Of a stretch of DNA of 64,000 nt, positions 15,931 to 25,048 are shown piece by piece. The stretch comes from JBBQWR01 sp038210495. Its GTDB lineage: Bacteria > Planctomycetota > Planctomycetia > Pirellulales > DATAWG01. The translations under genes were made by a program, and so were the position numbers. Position 1 is the stretch's first letter, and the number at the start of each line of letters is the position of its first letter. The stretch spans positions 33,952-97,951 of the forward strand of contig JBBQWR010000018.1 of NCBI GenBank assembly GCA_038210495.1, written 5' to 3'. The notes beneath the pieces are model-generated. The model searched no databases, was not told the DNA's origin, and saw nothing but the letters and a program-made list of their open reading frames with translations.

Positions 15931-18534
15931 TCACGGTTGCTCCACCTTCGCCCAGAACGGGTGCTGCCGGTCGCCACGGGTGCGGACGTCTTCGAGCATG
16001 ACCGAGAGTTCAGGTTTAATGGACGGCTTAGGAGGTGTGCGCTGGCCGTTGATCGTGACCGAGATCGGCCGGGCAAAATCGACCCACTCGGGCGACAGCC
16101 AAACGGTGACCTTCGCCGCGTGCATGTCGACGATGATGCCGTTGGTGGCCGTGACGTGAGCTTCCAGCCTGAGCGGCTGCGTGCCGTGCGGGAGCGGCCA
16201 GCCGGTGGGCTCGATCATTTTTGAGTTCGGCATCTGGCTCAGCTCGATGCACCAAAAATAGTTGTCCCAGCTGCGCATCGTCACGGCGTTCATCTGCTTC
16301 GGAAAAAAGTCGCGCTGCTTGCGGCCCATCCAATCGAACAGCCGCAATATTTCGTCGGAAAAGTTTTCATGGCCGCGGCCCTGGTACTCGATGACTGTCG
16401 TGTCCCAACCCTTCGGCTGACCGAGATAACGGTCCCACTGCGAGGCGTTGAGCACGGTTTTGCCGCCGTCGAGCTCCCCAGTGATGAAATATAGCGGCAG
16501 CTTTTCGGCGTTCGGCCAGTAAAGATTCACATACTTGGCGGCGATCGCGCCGATCGGAATGACGCCCGCCCAAAGGTCCGGATGCGCCAGCGCGATATCC
16601 CAGGCCGCGTCGCCACCGATCGAATGGCCCGACAGATACACACGGTCGGTGTCGATCGAGAATCGCTTCGAGGCGTCGCGCAGGGCGCCGAGCACAGCGG
16701 CGTGCTCCCGGGCGGAGTATTCGTACTGCCCCTGGTGCGGCTTCGTCCAGGCCGGGGCGATGACAATGTAGCCATAGCGCGACGCTTGGCCGAGCCGCAT
16801 TCGGCGATTCACGACCGCATTTTCTTTCGGCTTGGCGTCGTCAGGTTTTTCGTCGTTCAGCTTCGCGGGATCGGCTTTGGCTTCGTCAGCCTTTGCAACG
16901 GCCGCATCGGCGACGGCCGGCTTGGCGTTTTTATTCTTCGGATCGACCGGCTTGGCCGGATTGGGTTTGATCGGATCCGGTTTCGCGGGAGTCTTTTCGG
17001 CCGCTGCTTTTTCGTCGGGCGAAACGCCGGCCCACCAGTCGATCTGCAACTCGGGCGTCGTGCCCGCGCTGTGAAGCGTGACGATCGTCGGATACTTTTT
17101 GTAGGGGTCGTACTCAGGCGGCAGTTGGACGAGGTAGCTCACGTCCGGCTCGTTGTCGAGACCGCGAATTTCGAGTCGATACATGCCGGGCTGTTCCTCT
17201 TGAACGGGCGTATCGATCGGCGGTTTCATGTGCGAGAGCAGTCCGGCGGCATATTTTGGCGCGGCGCCTTGTTCCGAGACGAGCAGCGAGAGAATTCGGC
17301 GGCGATTGACGGGCAGCGGTTCATTGAGATATTCGCGGATTCGGTTGCGAGTTTCAGCGAGCGAGGCGGCGACCTGCACGTTGTCGATCGCGTCGTCGCT
17401 TCCCAGCAGCCATCCGCTGATGGCCAGCGCCAGCCGCTGCTCGGCTAGCAGCGTGTTGTCGTCCGCCAACCGGCGAAAAGTCGCCAGACGATCGAGCGTG
17501 GCGAAGTTGAGCTCCTCGTGGATCTCTTTGCAGAGAGGGACGAGGGCCCGCTTGAGCTCGGCGTTTTTCACGTCCTTAAGCAGGTTGTCGATTTGGTCGA
17601 CCGTATCCGTGCCGCGCTTCTGGAGCTTCATCAGATTGTCGGTCTTGTCGCGCACGGCCTGCAACACGACGCCCGGGACACTGTCGACGGGAAAATTTTG
17701 CAGCATGGTGTAGGCCAGATTGTTCTGACCTGCCTTCAGCCGCACGTCGACCTCGGCCAGCAGTCGCTCGGCGCTCAATTGACGCAGCGATTTGGCCAGT
17801 GTGTCGAGGCCTTGCATGTTGGGCATCGCCTTGAAGGCTTCGATCGCTTGGCGCAGCTCCGATTCGGCGTCGGTGAACCGCTCGGCCTGCATGTAGAACC
17901 GCACGAGCTTCAGACGATCGTCGGGATTTTTGGGATCGATCTGAGCGAGCAAAATGGTGCTGAGCGCGTCGCGGGGAATCGAGCTCGTGGCGATTCGCAT
18001 GTCCCAGATGTAGTTGCCGCCCCCTTTGAGCGTTTCGACCTTGGACCACTGAGGAGTGATCTCGGTGAGGCCTTGGATCACATTGACGGCGCCCCCTTTG
18101 GTCATGAACGAAAAAATCCGCCGGCCGAACCGATCGAATTTCCCTTCGTTGACGATCGGCCCCAGCGCGGCGACTTGCGAACCGTTTTCGACGACCTGCT
18201 GCGGGATTTTGAAATGCTCCATCCGGGCCGGCGGGGCGGGCTCGATCTTGTCGACCTTGCGTTTGGAGACCATCGCCCGAGTCAGTTCATTGTCGCACAT
18301 CAGAATATGCGAACTGCTCGTGGTCGACGCGGCGTTAAGCGGATCGACGGCGACTCCGGTCAGGTTGGCGAACCGGCCTTCCAGGACTCGGCCGTCGAAG
18401 AGAATGACTTTTTCGGCGCGCGACGGACCGGACCAAAAGACCACGGGGATAAGCAGGCAGATCGCGATCCGCGACCATCGCAACCGGAGCGATAATCGAT
18501 TGCGAACGCCGCCAACACCATGTGCCTGGGTCAT
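15931..18534 (-). CDS. Secreted alpha/beta-hydrolase (esterase/peptidase-like), large
   Basis: 867 residues with a signal peptide ('ICLLIPVVFWSGPSRA'). Residues about 40-430 are helical and repeat-like with no recognised family. Residues about 445-760 form an alpha/beta hydrolase of the poly(3-hydroxybutyrate) depolymerase / prolyl oligopeptidase type: 'YDPYKKYPTIVTLHSAG' (oxyanion region), nucleophile in 'YLSGHSIGGDAAW' and a candidate His in 'QGRGHENFSDEI'. An approximately 70-residue Lys/Asp/Pro/Ala linker ('PDPIKPNPAKPVDPKNKNAK') interrupts the hydrolase between strands. Likely an extracytoplasmic esterase; substrate unknown. Confidence 0.72.
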   Translation of the reverse strand: MTQAHGVGGVRNRLSLRLRWSRIAICLLIPVVFWSGPSRAEKVILFDGRVLEGRFANLTGVAVDPLNAASTTSSSHILMCDNELTRAMVSKRKVDKIEPAPPARMEHFKIPQQVVENGSQVAALGPIVNEGKFDRFGRRIFSFMTKGGAVNVIQGLTEITPQWSKVETLKGGGNYIWDMRIATSSIPRDALSTILLAQIDPKNPDDRLKLVRFYMQAERFTDAESELRQAIEAFKAMPNMQGLDTLAKSLRQLSAERLLAEVDVRLKAGQNNLAYTMLQNFPVDSVPGVVLQAVRDKTDNLMKLQKRGTDTVDQIDNLLKDVKNAELKRALVPLCKEIHEELNFATLDRLATFRRLADDNTLLAEQRLALAISGWLLGSDDAIDNVQVAASLAETRNRIREYLNEPLPVNRRRILSLLVSEQGAAPKYAAGLLSHMKPPIDTPVQEEQPGMYRLEIRGLDNEPDVSYLVQLPPEYDPYKKYPTIVTLHSAGTTPELQIDWWAGVSPDEKAAAEKTPAKPDPIKPNPAKPVDPKNKNAKPAVADAAVAKADEAKADPAKLNDEKPDDAKPKENAVVNRRMRLGQASRYGYIVIAPAWTKPHQGQYEYSAREHAAVLGALRDASKRFSIDTDRVYLSGHSIGGDAAWDIALAHPDLWAGVIPIGAIAAKYVNLYWPNAEKLPLYFITGELDGGKTVLNASQWDRYLGQPKGWDTTVIEYQGRGHENFSDEILRLFDWMGRKQRDFFPKQMNAVTMRSWDNYFWCIELSQMPNSKMIEPTGWPLPHGTQPLRLEAHVTATNGIIVDMHAAKVTVWLSPEWVDFARPISVTINGQRTPPKPSIKPELSVMLEDVRTRGDRQHPFWAKVEQP

Positions 18535-18645
18535 TTCAGTTCCTGCCAGCTATGCAATAAGCCTTGCCAATAATCGTCTCATTCATTCTGGCGGCGGGAA
18601 ACCGAGATTGCAATTCGGACCAGATCGGCGTCGTTTTTTCCGGGT

Positions 18646-18691
18646 CCTGCGCAGCAGGATGCCGCGGCTATGTGTCGCCGCTTCGCGGCTC
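18646..18691 (+). repeat. Dispersed repeat family A, single copy
   Basis: Matches 7685-7730 over 46 bases with two mismatches. It overlaps the 3' end of the DedA gene, whose final residues 'SGDT' and stop are read from the repeat. Confidence 0.75.
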
Positions 18692-19345
18692 GCGGATCGA
18701 TCTTCTTGCCATCCATGCCCGGAGTGCGGCAATCGCAACCGGAACGACGCTAAGCACGACTATGCCGGTCACGACGGCTTCGAAGTGCTCTTTCACAAAC
18801 GTAATCGAGCCGAGCCAGTAGCCGGCCAGCGACATCATCACGACCCAGGCGATTCCGCCGACGATGTTGTACGCGGCGAACTGGCGGTAACTCATTTTGG
18901 CGACGCCGGCGACGAAGGGGGTGAACGTGCGGACCAGCGGCACGAATCGGGCCAGAATGATCGCCTTGCCCCCGTGGCGATCGTAGAACGCCTTGGCCGC
19001 CATCAGGTGTTCGTGCTTCACGAATCGCAGCCGACCCTTTTCGAAGACGTACTGCTCCATCCGCAGGCCGAGCAAATAATTGACTCCATCGCCCAAGATC
19101 GCCGCCACCGAGAGGATCGCGATCAACAGTTCGATCCGAAAGGCGCCCGTGCTAGCCACGAACCCGGCCGCGAATAGCAGCGAGTCGCCCGGCAGAAAGA
19201 ACCCGATGAGCAGGCCCGTCTCGCTGAACACGATGGCGAACAGAATCAAATAACAGAGCGGACCATACTGCTCGATCAGTGCGCTAAGCTGAGCGGGATT
19301 CGCGAATCCACGCAGCCACTTGATCTGCTCGATGAGCCAGTGCAT
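18668..19345 (-). CDS. DedA family membrane protein
   Basis: 225 residues with four to six hydrophobic segments. DedA/SNARE-associated signatures are 'ETGLLIGFFLPGDSLLFAAG' and 'HGGKAIILARFVPLVRTFTP', with 'FVAGVAKMSYRQFAAYNIVGG' after it. The conserved Glu, Asp and Arg residues needed for DedA activity are present. DedA proteins are inner-membrane proteins implicated in undecaprenyl-phosphate or other lipid translocation. The last residues and stop codon come from a dispersed repeat, so the native C-terminus has probably been replaced. Confidence 0.9.
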   Translation of the reverse strand: MHWLIEQIKWLRGFANPAQLSALIEQYGPLCYLILFAIVFSETGLLIGFFLPGDSLLFAAGFVASTGAFRIELLIAILSVAAILGDGVNYLLGLRMEQYVFEKGRLRFVKHEHLMAAKAFYDRHGGKAIILARFVPLVRTFTPFVAGVAKMSYRQFAAYNIVGGIAWVVMMSLAGYWLGSITFVKEHFEAVVTGIVVLSVVPVAIAALRAWMARRSIREPRSGDT

Positions 19346-19363
19346 GGAATCCTTCCCTGATCG

Positions 19364-21142
19364 TCATTCCGGTAGCGGTTGTCCCTTGGTTTCCGGCATA
19401 AACGGCACGACGGCCAGTCCCAACAGAAAGATCGAACACATCGTCAGCCCGGACCAGCGGAGCGGTTGGTCGGTGTGCTGATACACCTCGCTGGCCAGCA
19501 GGCCGAGCGTATAGGGCCCGACCGCCGCGACGAAACGCCCCACGTTGTAGCAGAACGACGTGCCCGTGCTGCGTAGCCGCGTCGGAAAAAGCTCGGGGAA
19601 GTAAATGGCGTAGCCGCCGAAGATAGAGAGTTGGAAAAAACCCATCAAGGGCATCATCCAAAACACATCGCGGAACAACGTCACGCCGCCGACAGTCATC
19701 GTGGCCGCGCTGAGAAACCCGAACACCAGCGCCGTGCTCAGCATCGCGGCCGTGAAAGCGATCGCGAACGTCGTGCGCCGTCCGATCGACTGGGCCACGT
19801 AACTGAAGCCATACACGCCAAAAAAACCGCCGATGTTGAACAGCATGAGACTGATCGCGGCCCATAGCGAAAGTTGGAACTCGACCGCTTTGCCTCGGGC
19901 GACGATTCGCTGGGCATGAGCAGCAATCTGCTCGGGATCGGCCGCCGTACCGTCCAAATAAGCTGCGCGGCGCACTCGCTGACCGGACGATTGCTCCAGG
20001 CGATTGTGCGCCGAGTCGCCTTTGTCGAGCCAATCGAGCACGGCGCTTTTGGAAATCGATTCGCGATCGTCGTGCAACGAACGAATCGCGCCATACACGG
20101 CGACTGCATCGGTCGAACTTTGCTCGCCGGCCGCAATTGGACTCAGCAAATAGCTAGGCTTGAAATCGGTGGGCAATTTCTCGATGGATTCAGGACGAGC
20201 CACAAGCGACGCGACAAATTGCCGATCGAGCTCGGCGTCCCCGTGGTCTCGGGCCTGCTGATCGTAAAACGACCGGAATAGGGACCGCGTAAAATCGCCG
20301 CTAAAGAATCCGATCCCCCACAGCGCAATCACTCCGGCGCAGGCGAGCAGCATCCCGCCGATCGCTCGCCGCCGCCAGACCGGATTGCCGAACAATTCGC
20401 GGAACGACCCGAGCGATTTTTGGGTCGGATCCGACTTCACGGCAGCCTGCCACCGCTCGGGCTCTTTGAGATGGCGGCGAATCGCGACAGCCAGTAAGGC
20501 GGGAAGCGCGCCGACCAAAAACATCGCCCGCCAGGCAGTCAATTGCGTGCCGAATAAGTGAAATCGCCCCAAGACGCCTTCGCGCTCCAAGTGGGCAAAC
20601 GCCAGACTGATGACGGCGGACGACACATTGCCAATTGCCGACAAAGCTTGCAGCAGGCCCAACGCATAGGGCCGCGCCAGCTCGGGCATGACTTCGGCGA
20701 CCAGCGAAACTCCGACGGCAAACTCTCCACCCACGCCCAAACCGGTTATAAAGCGATACGCCGCGAAATCGTAAACCGAGTACGACAGCGCGCTGAGCCC
20801 CGTGCAGGCCGAGTAAATCAAAATGGTGATCATCATCGTCTTGGCTCGACCGACGCGATCGCCCATGATGCCAAATATGATCCCGCCGCTGGCCCAGCCC
20901 ATGAGAAATACGGCGGTGACATAGCCACTATAGGCGTTGACATCGAGCCCCGTGCCTTTGAGCAATTCGGCCATGGCAGGGGCTCTGGCCAGCGCAAAGA
21001 GTTGCTGATCCAGGCAGTCGAACATCCAGCCGAGGGCCGCGACCAATAAGACGAACCAGTGGTAGCGATTGAGCTCGCGCCACCACGGACGGTCGAGCTT
21101 GCCGAGCGGTTTGGCCGCCGAACCGAAAGAAAAGTCTGCCAT
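19364..21142 (-). CDS. MFS transporter (sugar/metabolite:H+ symporter type) with large central insertion
   Basis: 592 residues; typical MFS carriers have about 400-450. The first half has the A-motif 'GIMGDRVGRAKTMM' and 'GLGVGGEFAVGVSLVAE' (SP/MHS-like). The second half resumes at 'LWAAISLMLFNIGGFFGVYG' and has 'PELFPTRLRSTGTSFCYNVGR', typical of MHS/SV2-type carriers. Between about residues 285 and 430 lies a hydrophilic stretch ('DELDRQF'-like acidic, Ser/Arg/Asp rich) instead of a short loop. Substrate unknown. It lies 18 bases upstream of dedA and may share its transcript. Confidence 0.82.
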   Translation of the reverse strand: MADFSFGSAAKPLGKLDRPWWRELNRYHWFVLLVAALGWMFDCLDQQLFALARAPAMAELLKGTGLDVNAYSGYVTAVFLMGWASGGIIFGIMGDRVGRAKTMMITILIYSACTGLSALSYSVYDFAAYRFITGLGVGGEFAVGVSLVAEVMPELARPYALGLLQALSAIGNVSSAVISLAFAHLEREGVLGRFHLFGTQLTAWRAMFLVGALPALLAVAIRRHLKEPERWQAAVKSDPTQKSLGSFRELFGNPVWRRRAIGGMLLACAGVIALWGIGFFSGDFTRSLFRSFYDQQARDHGDAELDRQFVASLVARPESIEKLPTDFKPSYLLSPIAAGEQSSTDAVAVYGAIRSLHDDRESISKSAVLDWLDKGDSAHNRLEQSSGQRVRRAAYLDGTAADPEQIAAHAQRIVARGKAVEFQLSLWAAISLMLFNIGGFFGVYGFSYVAQSIGRRTTFAIAFTAAMLSTALVFGFLSAATMTVGGVTLFRDVFWMMPLMGFFQLSIFGGYAIYFPELFPTRLRSTGTSFCYNVGRFVAAVGPYTLGLLASEVYQHTDQPLRWSGLTMCSIFLLGLAVVPFMPETKGQPLPE

Positions 21143-21289
21143 CGACGGACGCCGGCGAAAGTCGGGCGGCTCCTTGAATGAAATGCGACCTCGGGCTGGT
21201 GGCGCGCATCTTAAACAGCGAACGGCCCAGCGTAAAGCAAGCGACCGGTGAAAAGCCCATCAGAGAACGGCCGAACAGAGGGGAACGGG

Positions 21290-21637
21290 CTAAATAGCCT
21301 CGCTACCCCGTTCGCCGGTGCGGATGCGGATGCAATCTTCCAGCGGCAGTACGAAGATTTTTCCGTCGCCGATCTCGCCGGCCTTGCCGCTCCGGCCCCC
21401 TTTGATGATCGCGTGGATCGTCGGCTCGACGAACTCGTCGTTCACGGCGATCTGGAGTTGCACCTTTCGCAGCAAGTTCACCGAAATCTCGTGGCCCCGA
21501 TAGACCTCGGTGTGCCCCTTCTGCCGGCCGAAGCCTTGGACATCCATGATCGTAAGCCGAAAGACTTCGACTTCCGTCAGCGCAGCTTTCACCGCTTCGA
21601 GACGGCTGGGCTGGATGATGGCAATGATCAACTTCAT
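21290..21637 (-). CDS. P-II family nitrogen regulatory protein without Tyr51
   Basis: 115 residues. P-II signatures are strong: 'GFGRQKGHTEVYRG' leads into the T-loop, and 'GEIGDGKIFVLPLEDCIRIRTGE' forms the B/C-loop nucleotide site. P-II trimers sense ATP/ADP and 2-oxoglutarate and bind targets such as AmtB, NtrB or NAGK. Residue 51, the uridylylated Tyr of GlnB/GlnK, is Ile here ('RGHEISVNLLRK' against 'RGAEYMVDFLPK'), so control by GlnD uridylylation is unlikely. A three-residue insertion precedes 'IGDGK'. No amtB or glnA neighbour is in the window. Confidence 0.92.
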   Translation of the reverse strand: MKLIIAIIQPSRLEAVKAALTEVEVFRLTIMDVQGFGRQKGHTEVYRGHEISVNLLRKVQLQIAVNDEFVEPTIHAIIKGGRSGKAGEIGDGKIFVLPLEDCIRIRTGERGSEAI

Positions 21638-22435
21638 TGGACGCGATACCTCTGCGGGGCCGAACCGCTAGCTCAGTGAGTCAACGTTGATCGTAGTTCA
21701 GGTGCGCCGTTGGCTCAAGAGCCGTGTCGGTCGACGAGATCGCCCGACAATGCGCGTATAGACGATCCTTGGGAAGATAAGAATAGAAAGAAATGCCCCG
21801 GCCTGGGCAGGTTAGGCGGAAAACCCACCCAAGCCGTTGGGGCATCCTTCTGGCCCAGGCAAGAGCCGAAGTTCTCGTTAACGAATATCGAGGGGACACG
21901 TCGCGCCCGATTGCGGGATTGAGAAAAAATGGCGTGTCGCAAGTTGCTCCGGGTCAGACCATCCCACCCACCAACCCAGAAGGAGATGCCCAACTATCTC
22001 CTGGTTGCAACTTGCGACACACCCGCACACGCGTATCGAAGATTGCCGCCTCGCGATAAGATTGTGCTTTTGCGGTCGCTCTGTTCCTACGAGCGACTTT
22101 GTTGTTTTCCCTTCTTAGCAAGCACCGTGCCAGGACGATTGCGGGCCTCAAACGGCGGCAGCAAGACAACCGTATGTTATTGGCGGAGAATGGCTTAGAA
22201 ATTTACGGCGCCGATCGGTGAACTGGAATTCACACTCGCCGCAAATATTCACTGCCCGCTTCCCATGCAGTGAACGATGCGAAAGCAAGCATCGGGCCGC
22301 GACAATAGCATTGAGGGCGTTATGTCGGCGACAAACTGGTGGGCGCGGGGGGGCGGCGACTAAAAAACGCGCGGGGCTCGACGACGCAGCAGGATTCCGC
22401 AACGATGTCAGTGAATCAGACCGGACGCGCGCACA
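21638..22435. other. Intergenic region with structured elements, no clear gene
   Basis: About 800 bases. Two structured parts stand out. At 21793-21859, ATGCCCC / GGGGCAT and CCTGGGC / GCCCAGG interleave, which would allow a pseudoknot. At 21933-22020, 'GTGTCGCAAGTTGC' and 'GCAACTTGCGACAC' form a 14-bp perfect stem enclosing GGAGAT/ATCTCC. Small frames here look random. Confidence 0.45.
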
Positions 22436-22468
22436 AAAAAATCGCCGCGGCACTTTGCCGCGGCGATT
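22436..22468 (-). terminator. Intrinsic terminator of the porin-like gene
   Basis: On the minus strand, 40 bases past the porin stop, ATCGCCGCGGCA pairs with TGCCGCGGCGAT around a three-base loop and is followed by a T-run (seven T). This is a textbook Rho-independent terminator. Confidence 0.9.
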
Positions 22469-22507
22469 CTGCTTTCGGGTTGCGTTCCGCCCAAGTCGAA
22501 CAGGGCT

Positions 22508-24001
22508 TTAGAACTGCAGGATCGCGTCAATCGAGCCGATCCACTGGTGGTTCGATCGGCCATCGTGATACGGCTCTACGCCGTTCAAGTATTGGCCGGT
22601 GAACCAATCGTACCGAAGTTCCGGACGAACCTGGAGGTTCGCGTTCGGATGATAGTTCAGGCCCATCGTGAGGTCGTAGAAGTTACCGGCAAACCCGCCC
22701 GCTGAGGCGGCGTTGCCGTTAGGCGTGCCAAAATCTCCGACCGGCGCGACTCGCGTGCCGTCCGTATCGCGGAACCATTCCATCCGCGTGCCGGCGGTCC
22801 AGCAACAGTTCAACTTATAGGTGGCGATCCCTGACAAACCACCCCAGGTGGACGTGTCGCCTTCGGATTCGCCCTTTGTCTGAGCGCCAAACGTGCTATC
22901 GGCCTCATAGCTCAGGCGATCGTTGAGATCGTGGCTTAACACGATCGTATTGACGAACCGGTTTCTATGCGAATTAGGATCGCCAGCCGGGTTGCCGGTA
23001 CTAACGACCGGCTCATTGCCGTCTTGAAAGGCGAACGTCAGGGTGGTGTGCTTGTCTTTCGCCGTGAAGATCGCTTCGCCGGTGGCGCTGGGGTTTTCGT
23101 TCACGTCGTTAAAGTTATCCCAGCCGTTGTTCACGCCGCCGACCAACGTGAGCTGATCGTTCGGCTTCCAGATGGCGTTGGCGCCGGTGTGGGTAAAGGG
23201 AATTGCGTAAAGGAACGTATAGGTGTGGGAGTAGAACGTATTGCCGATCGCCGGAACCACTTCGTTGCCCAGCAGGGTGTAGAAGTGACCGACTTTGTAC
23301 GACAGCCGGCTCGTCCCGAATTCCACGTACGCCTGCGGGATTGCCAAGCCATAGAACCGACGGTCGTCGCTATGGATTTTGGGCGTTCCGTCGTCGCGGG
23401 CGTCAAGGCCTCGAGACAGCGTGTAACGATAATCCGAGCCGTAAAGGGTGTCCACGGTGTAACCCCAATCCCAGCAGCAATCGTTGTTCTTCAGCGCCTT
23501 CTGAATCGTCGTGTAGAACTGATTGAGTTGGAGCTCGTCGTCCCGATCGTTGAAGCCGTCCACGCCGTTGAAGCCGTCCGGATTGCGGCGGCCGTCGTGC
23601 GAGGCGTAGCCAACTTCGAAGAAGCCAGTCACCGCCACGTCGTGGCATTTCAGCCAACAATTGTCGGCGAACAGGCGGTTGATTTCCTGCGCCGGGCAAT
23701 CCAGCTTGCAGCAATCGCAGCCGGCGTCGCTCGCGGCGGCGGCGCAGGTCGAGCAACCCGCGACGCCACTGTCGGTGGCTGTCGCCGCGGCCGGAGCGCC
23801 AGGTGCGGCAGGCGCCGGGGCCGCTGGGGCGACCGGGGGCTTGTCGCTAGGCGACTTGGCCGGCTCCTCGCCGGCGTAGTAGTCCACGTACGTGGTCTGA
23901 GCGACCGCGCCGGACTGGCTGGTTTGGGCGTGAGCCCAGGCGGCAGGCATGCCGCCGGCGATCGCTGCCAGCACGATCGCCATTCTGAGGGTCTTGGTCA
24001 T
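22508..24001 (-). CDS. Outer-membrane beta-barrel porin-like protein (BBP2 type)
   Basis: 497 residues from the ATG at 24001, which has AAGGAG nine bases upstream; the longer frame to 24211 lacks support. Signal peptide 'TLRMAIVLAAIAGGMPAAWA'. A Pro/Ala-rich linker (about 55-85) leads to a Cys-rich patch, 'GCSTCAAAASDAGCDCCKLD'. The rest alternates aromatic and polar residues as beta strands, with 'YTVDTLYGSDYRYTLSRGLD', 'IPQAYVEFGTSRLSYKVGHF' and terminal Phe ('DAILQF'), like putative beta-barrel porin-2 proteins common in planctomycetes. Probably passive diffusion across the outer membrane. Cys pairs recur inside the barrel ('NNDCCWDW', 'KLNCCWTA'), unusual for porins. Confidence 0.82.
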   Translation of the reverse strand: MTKTLRMAIVLAAIAGGMPAAWAHAQTSQSGAVAQTTYVDYYAGEEPAKSPSDKPPVAPAAPAPAAPGAPAAATATDSGVAGCSTCAAAASDAGCDCCKLDCPAQEINRLFADNCWLKCHDVAVTGFFEVGYASHDGRRNPDGFNGVDGFNDRDDELQLNQFYTTIQKALKNNDCCWDWGYTVDTLYGSDYRYTLSRGLDARDDGTPKIHSDDRRFYGLAIPQAYVEFGTSRLSYKVGHFYTLLGNEVVPAIGNTFYSHTYTFLYAIPFTHTGANAIWKPNDQLTLVGGVNNGWDNFNDVNENPSATGEAIFTAKDKHTTLTFAFQDGNEPVVSTGNPAGDPNSHRNRFVNTIVLSHDLNDRLSYEADSTFGAQTKGESEGDTSTWGGLSGIATYKLNCCWTAGTRMEWFRDTDGTRVAPVGDFGTPNGNAASAGGFAGNFYDLTMGLNYHPNANLQVRPELRYDWFTGQYLNGVEPYHDGRSNHQWIGSIDAILQF

Positions 24002-24517
24002 CGTTAACTCCTTTGCGGCGAGACATCGACAACGCCGACGATTGGCAATTGACCGACGGCAACACCAAAAGCAAACACGGTGGGCGACAACGCCGCCAGC
24101 GGCTGGTTCGTCTAGCTTGGACGCTTCTTGCGGGTGAAGCGGACTTCGCGTGACCTCAGCCGCCACGTTGTCGTAAACTGGGATACAATTCGACTTAGGT
24201 TCCTCACGCAAAATTAGCTATCGGCCGCGCGGAATGAGCGAATTGACGCTTTTATGAGCCGTCTCGCTACAATAGGCGCTTAGGGCACATGCGCCCGGGA
24301 AAGCTTTTCCGGTCGCGAAAGACCTGCCGTGCAAGGGCGATTGAACCTTGCCGCTCAGATAGGATTTGCGGTTAGGCTAGCATCGACTGCAAGCGGGGGA
24401 TGAGACCGGGATGGCTCGTTTTTTCGCCTGATCCGGCGGCCGATTGGGCTGGCGTATCGCACGCGGGATATGCGTCTTTGGTCGCTGCCGATGGAGTGTT
24501 CCAAAATACATCCGCGT
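24002..24517. other. Intergenic region upstream of porin gene
   Basis: Contains the porin ribosome binding site (AAGGAG) and presumably its promoter. No convincing gene. The word 'TTTTTTCGCCTGATCCGG' near 24420 does not form a clear terminator for the Nudix gene. Nothing else recognised. Confidence 0.4.
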
Positions 24518-25048
24518 TCAACGATCCCTTATGAGGCGGATGCCCGCAAAAATCTTGGGGTCGATCAGCAGACCCGCCTGGGATTGCTCGGCAAGCCAAT
24601 CGTCGATGTGATCGAGCAGCGGCTCGTGGACGGTGATTCGTTCGTGCTCGTCGCCGCCGCCTGCGTGCAATCGCTTCAGTCCCGTGGCGTGGAAGAACGT
24701 TACGACTTCGTTCGAGAGACCTGCCGATGTGGGACCGGACATGAGGTATTGCATTTCAAGAGCGTCGTAGCCGGTTTCTTCGAGCAGCTCACGCCTAGCG
24801 GATTCCTCAAGCGAAAGGTCTCCCTCGGCCGCGATGTCGCCGGCCAGACCTGCTGGCAACTCGATCACCGACGCCGAAAGCGGGATGCGAAATTGCTCGA
24901 CCAGCACGAGCCGACGATCGTCGGTTAGCGCGACGATGGTCACGGCGCCGGTCGCCGAGGTTCGCTCCGCGTACTCCCAATGGCCGCGGGCGACCAGTCG
25001 CAAGTACTTCCCCTCGGCGAGAATCCTCGGTGGCGGCAGATCGCTCAT
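24518..25048 (-). CDS. Nudix hydrolase (ADP-ribose pyrophosphatase-like)
   Basis: 176 residues. The Nudix box is clear: 'SARRELLEETGY' preceded by Gly and acidic residues ('GLAGDIAAEGDLSLEE'), and the region before it, 'VLVEQFRIPLSASVIELPAG', is diagnostic of the ADP-ribose pyrophosphatase subgroup. It would hydrolyse ADP-ribose or a related nucleotide sugar with Mg2+. The start overlaps the upstream stop by four bases (ATGA), so it is translationally coupled to the secreted protein gene before it. Confidence 0.88.
   Translation of the reverse strand: MSDLPPPRILAEGKYLRLVARGHWEYAERTSATGAVTIVALTDDRRLVLVEQFRIPLSASVIELPAGLAGDIAAEGDLSLEESARRELLEETGYDALEMQYLMSGPTSAGLSNEVVTFFHATGLKRLHAGGGDEHERITVHEPLLDHIDDWLAEQSQAGLLIDPKIFAGIRLIRDR

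Noticed and set aside
24212..24517. Possible riboswitch upstream of the porin gene
   Set aside because: The GC-rich stretch does not match any riboswitch consensus I could recall, and no stable aptamer-like layout was found.
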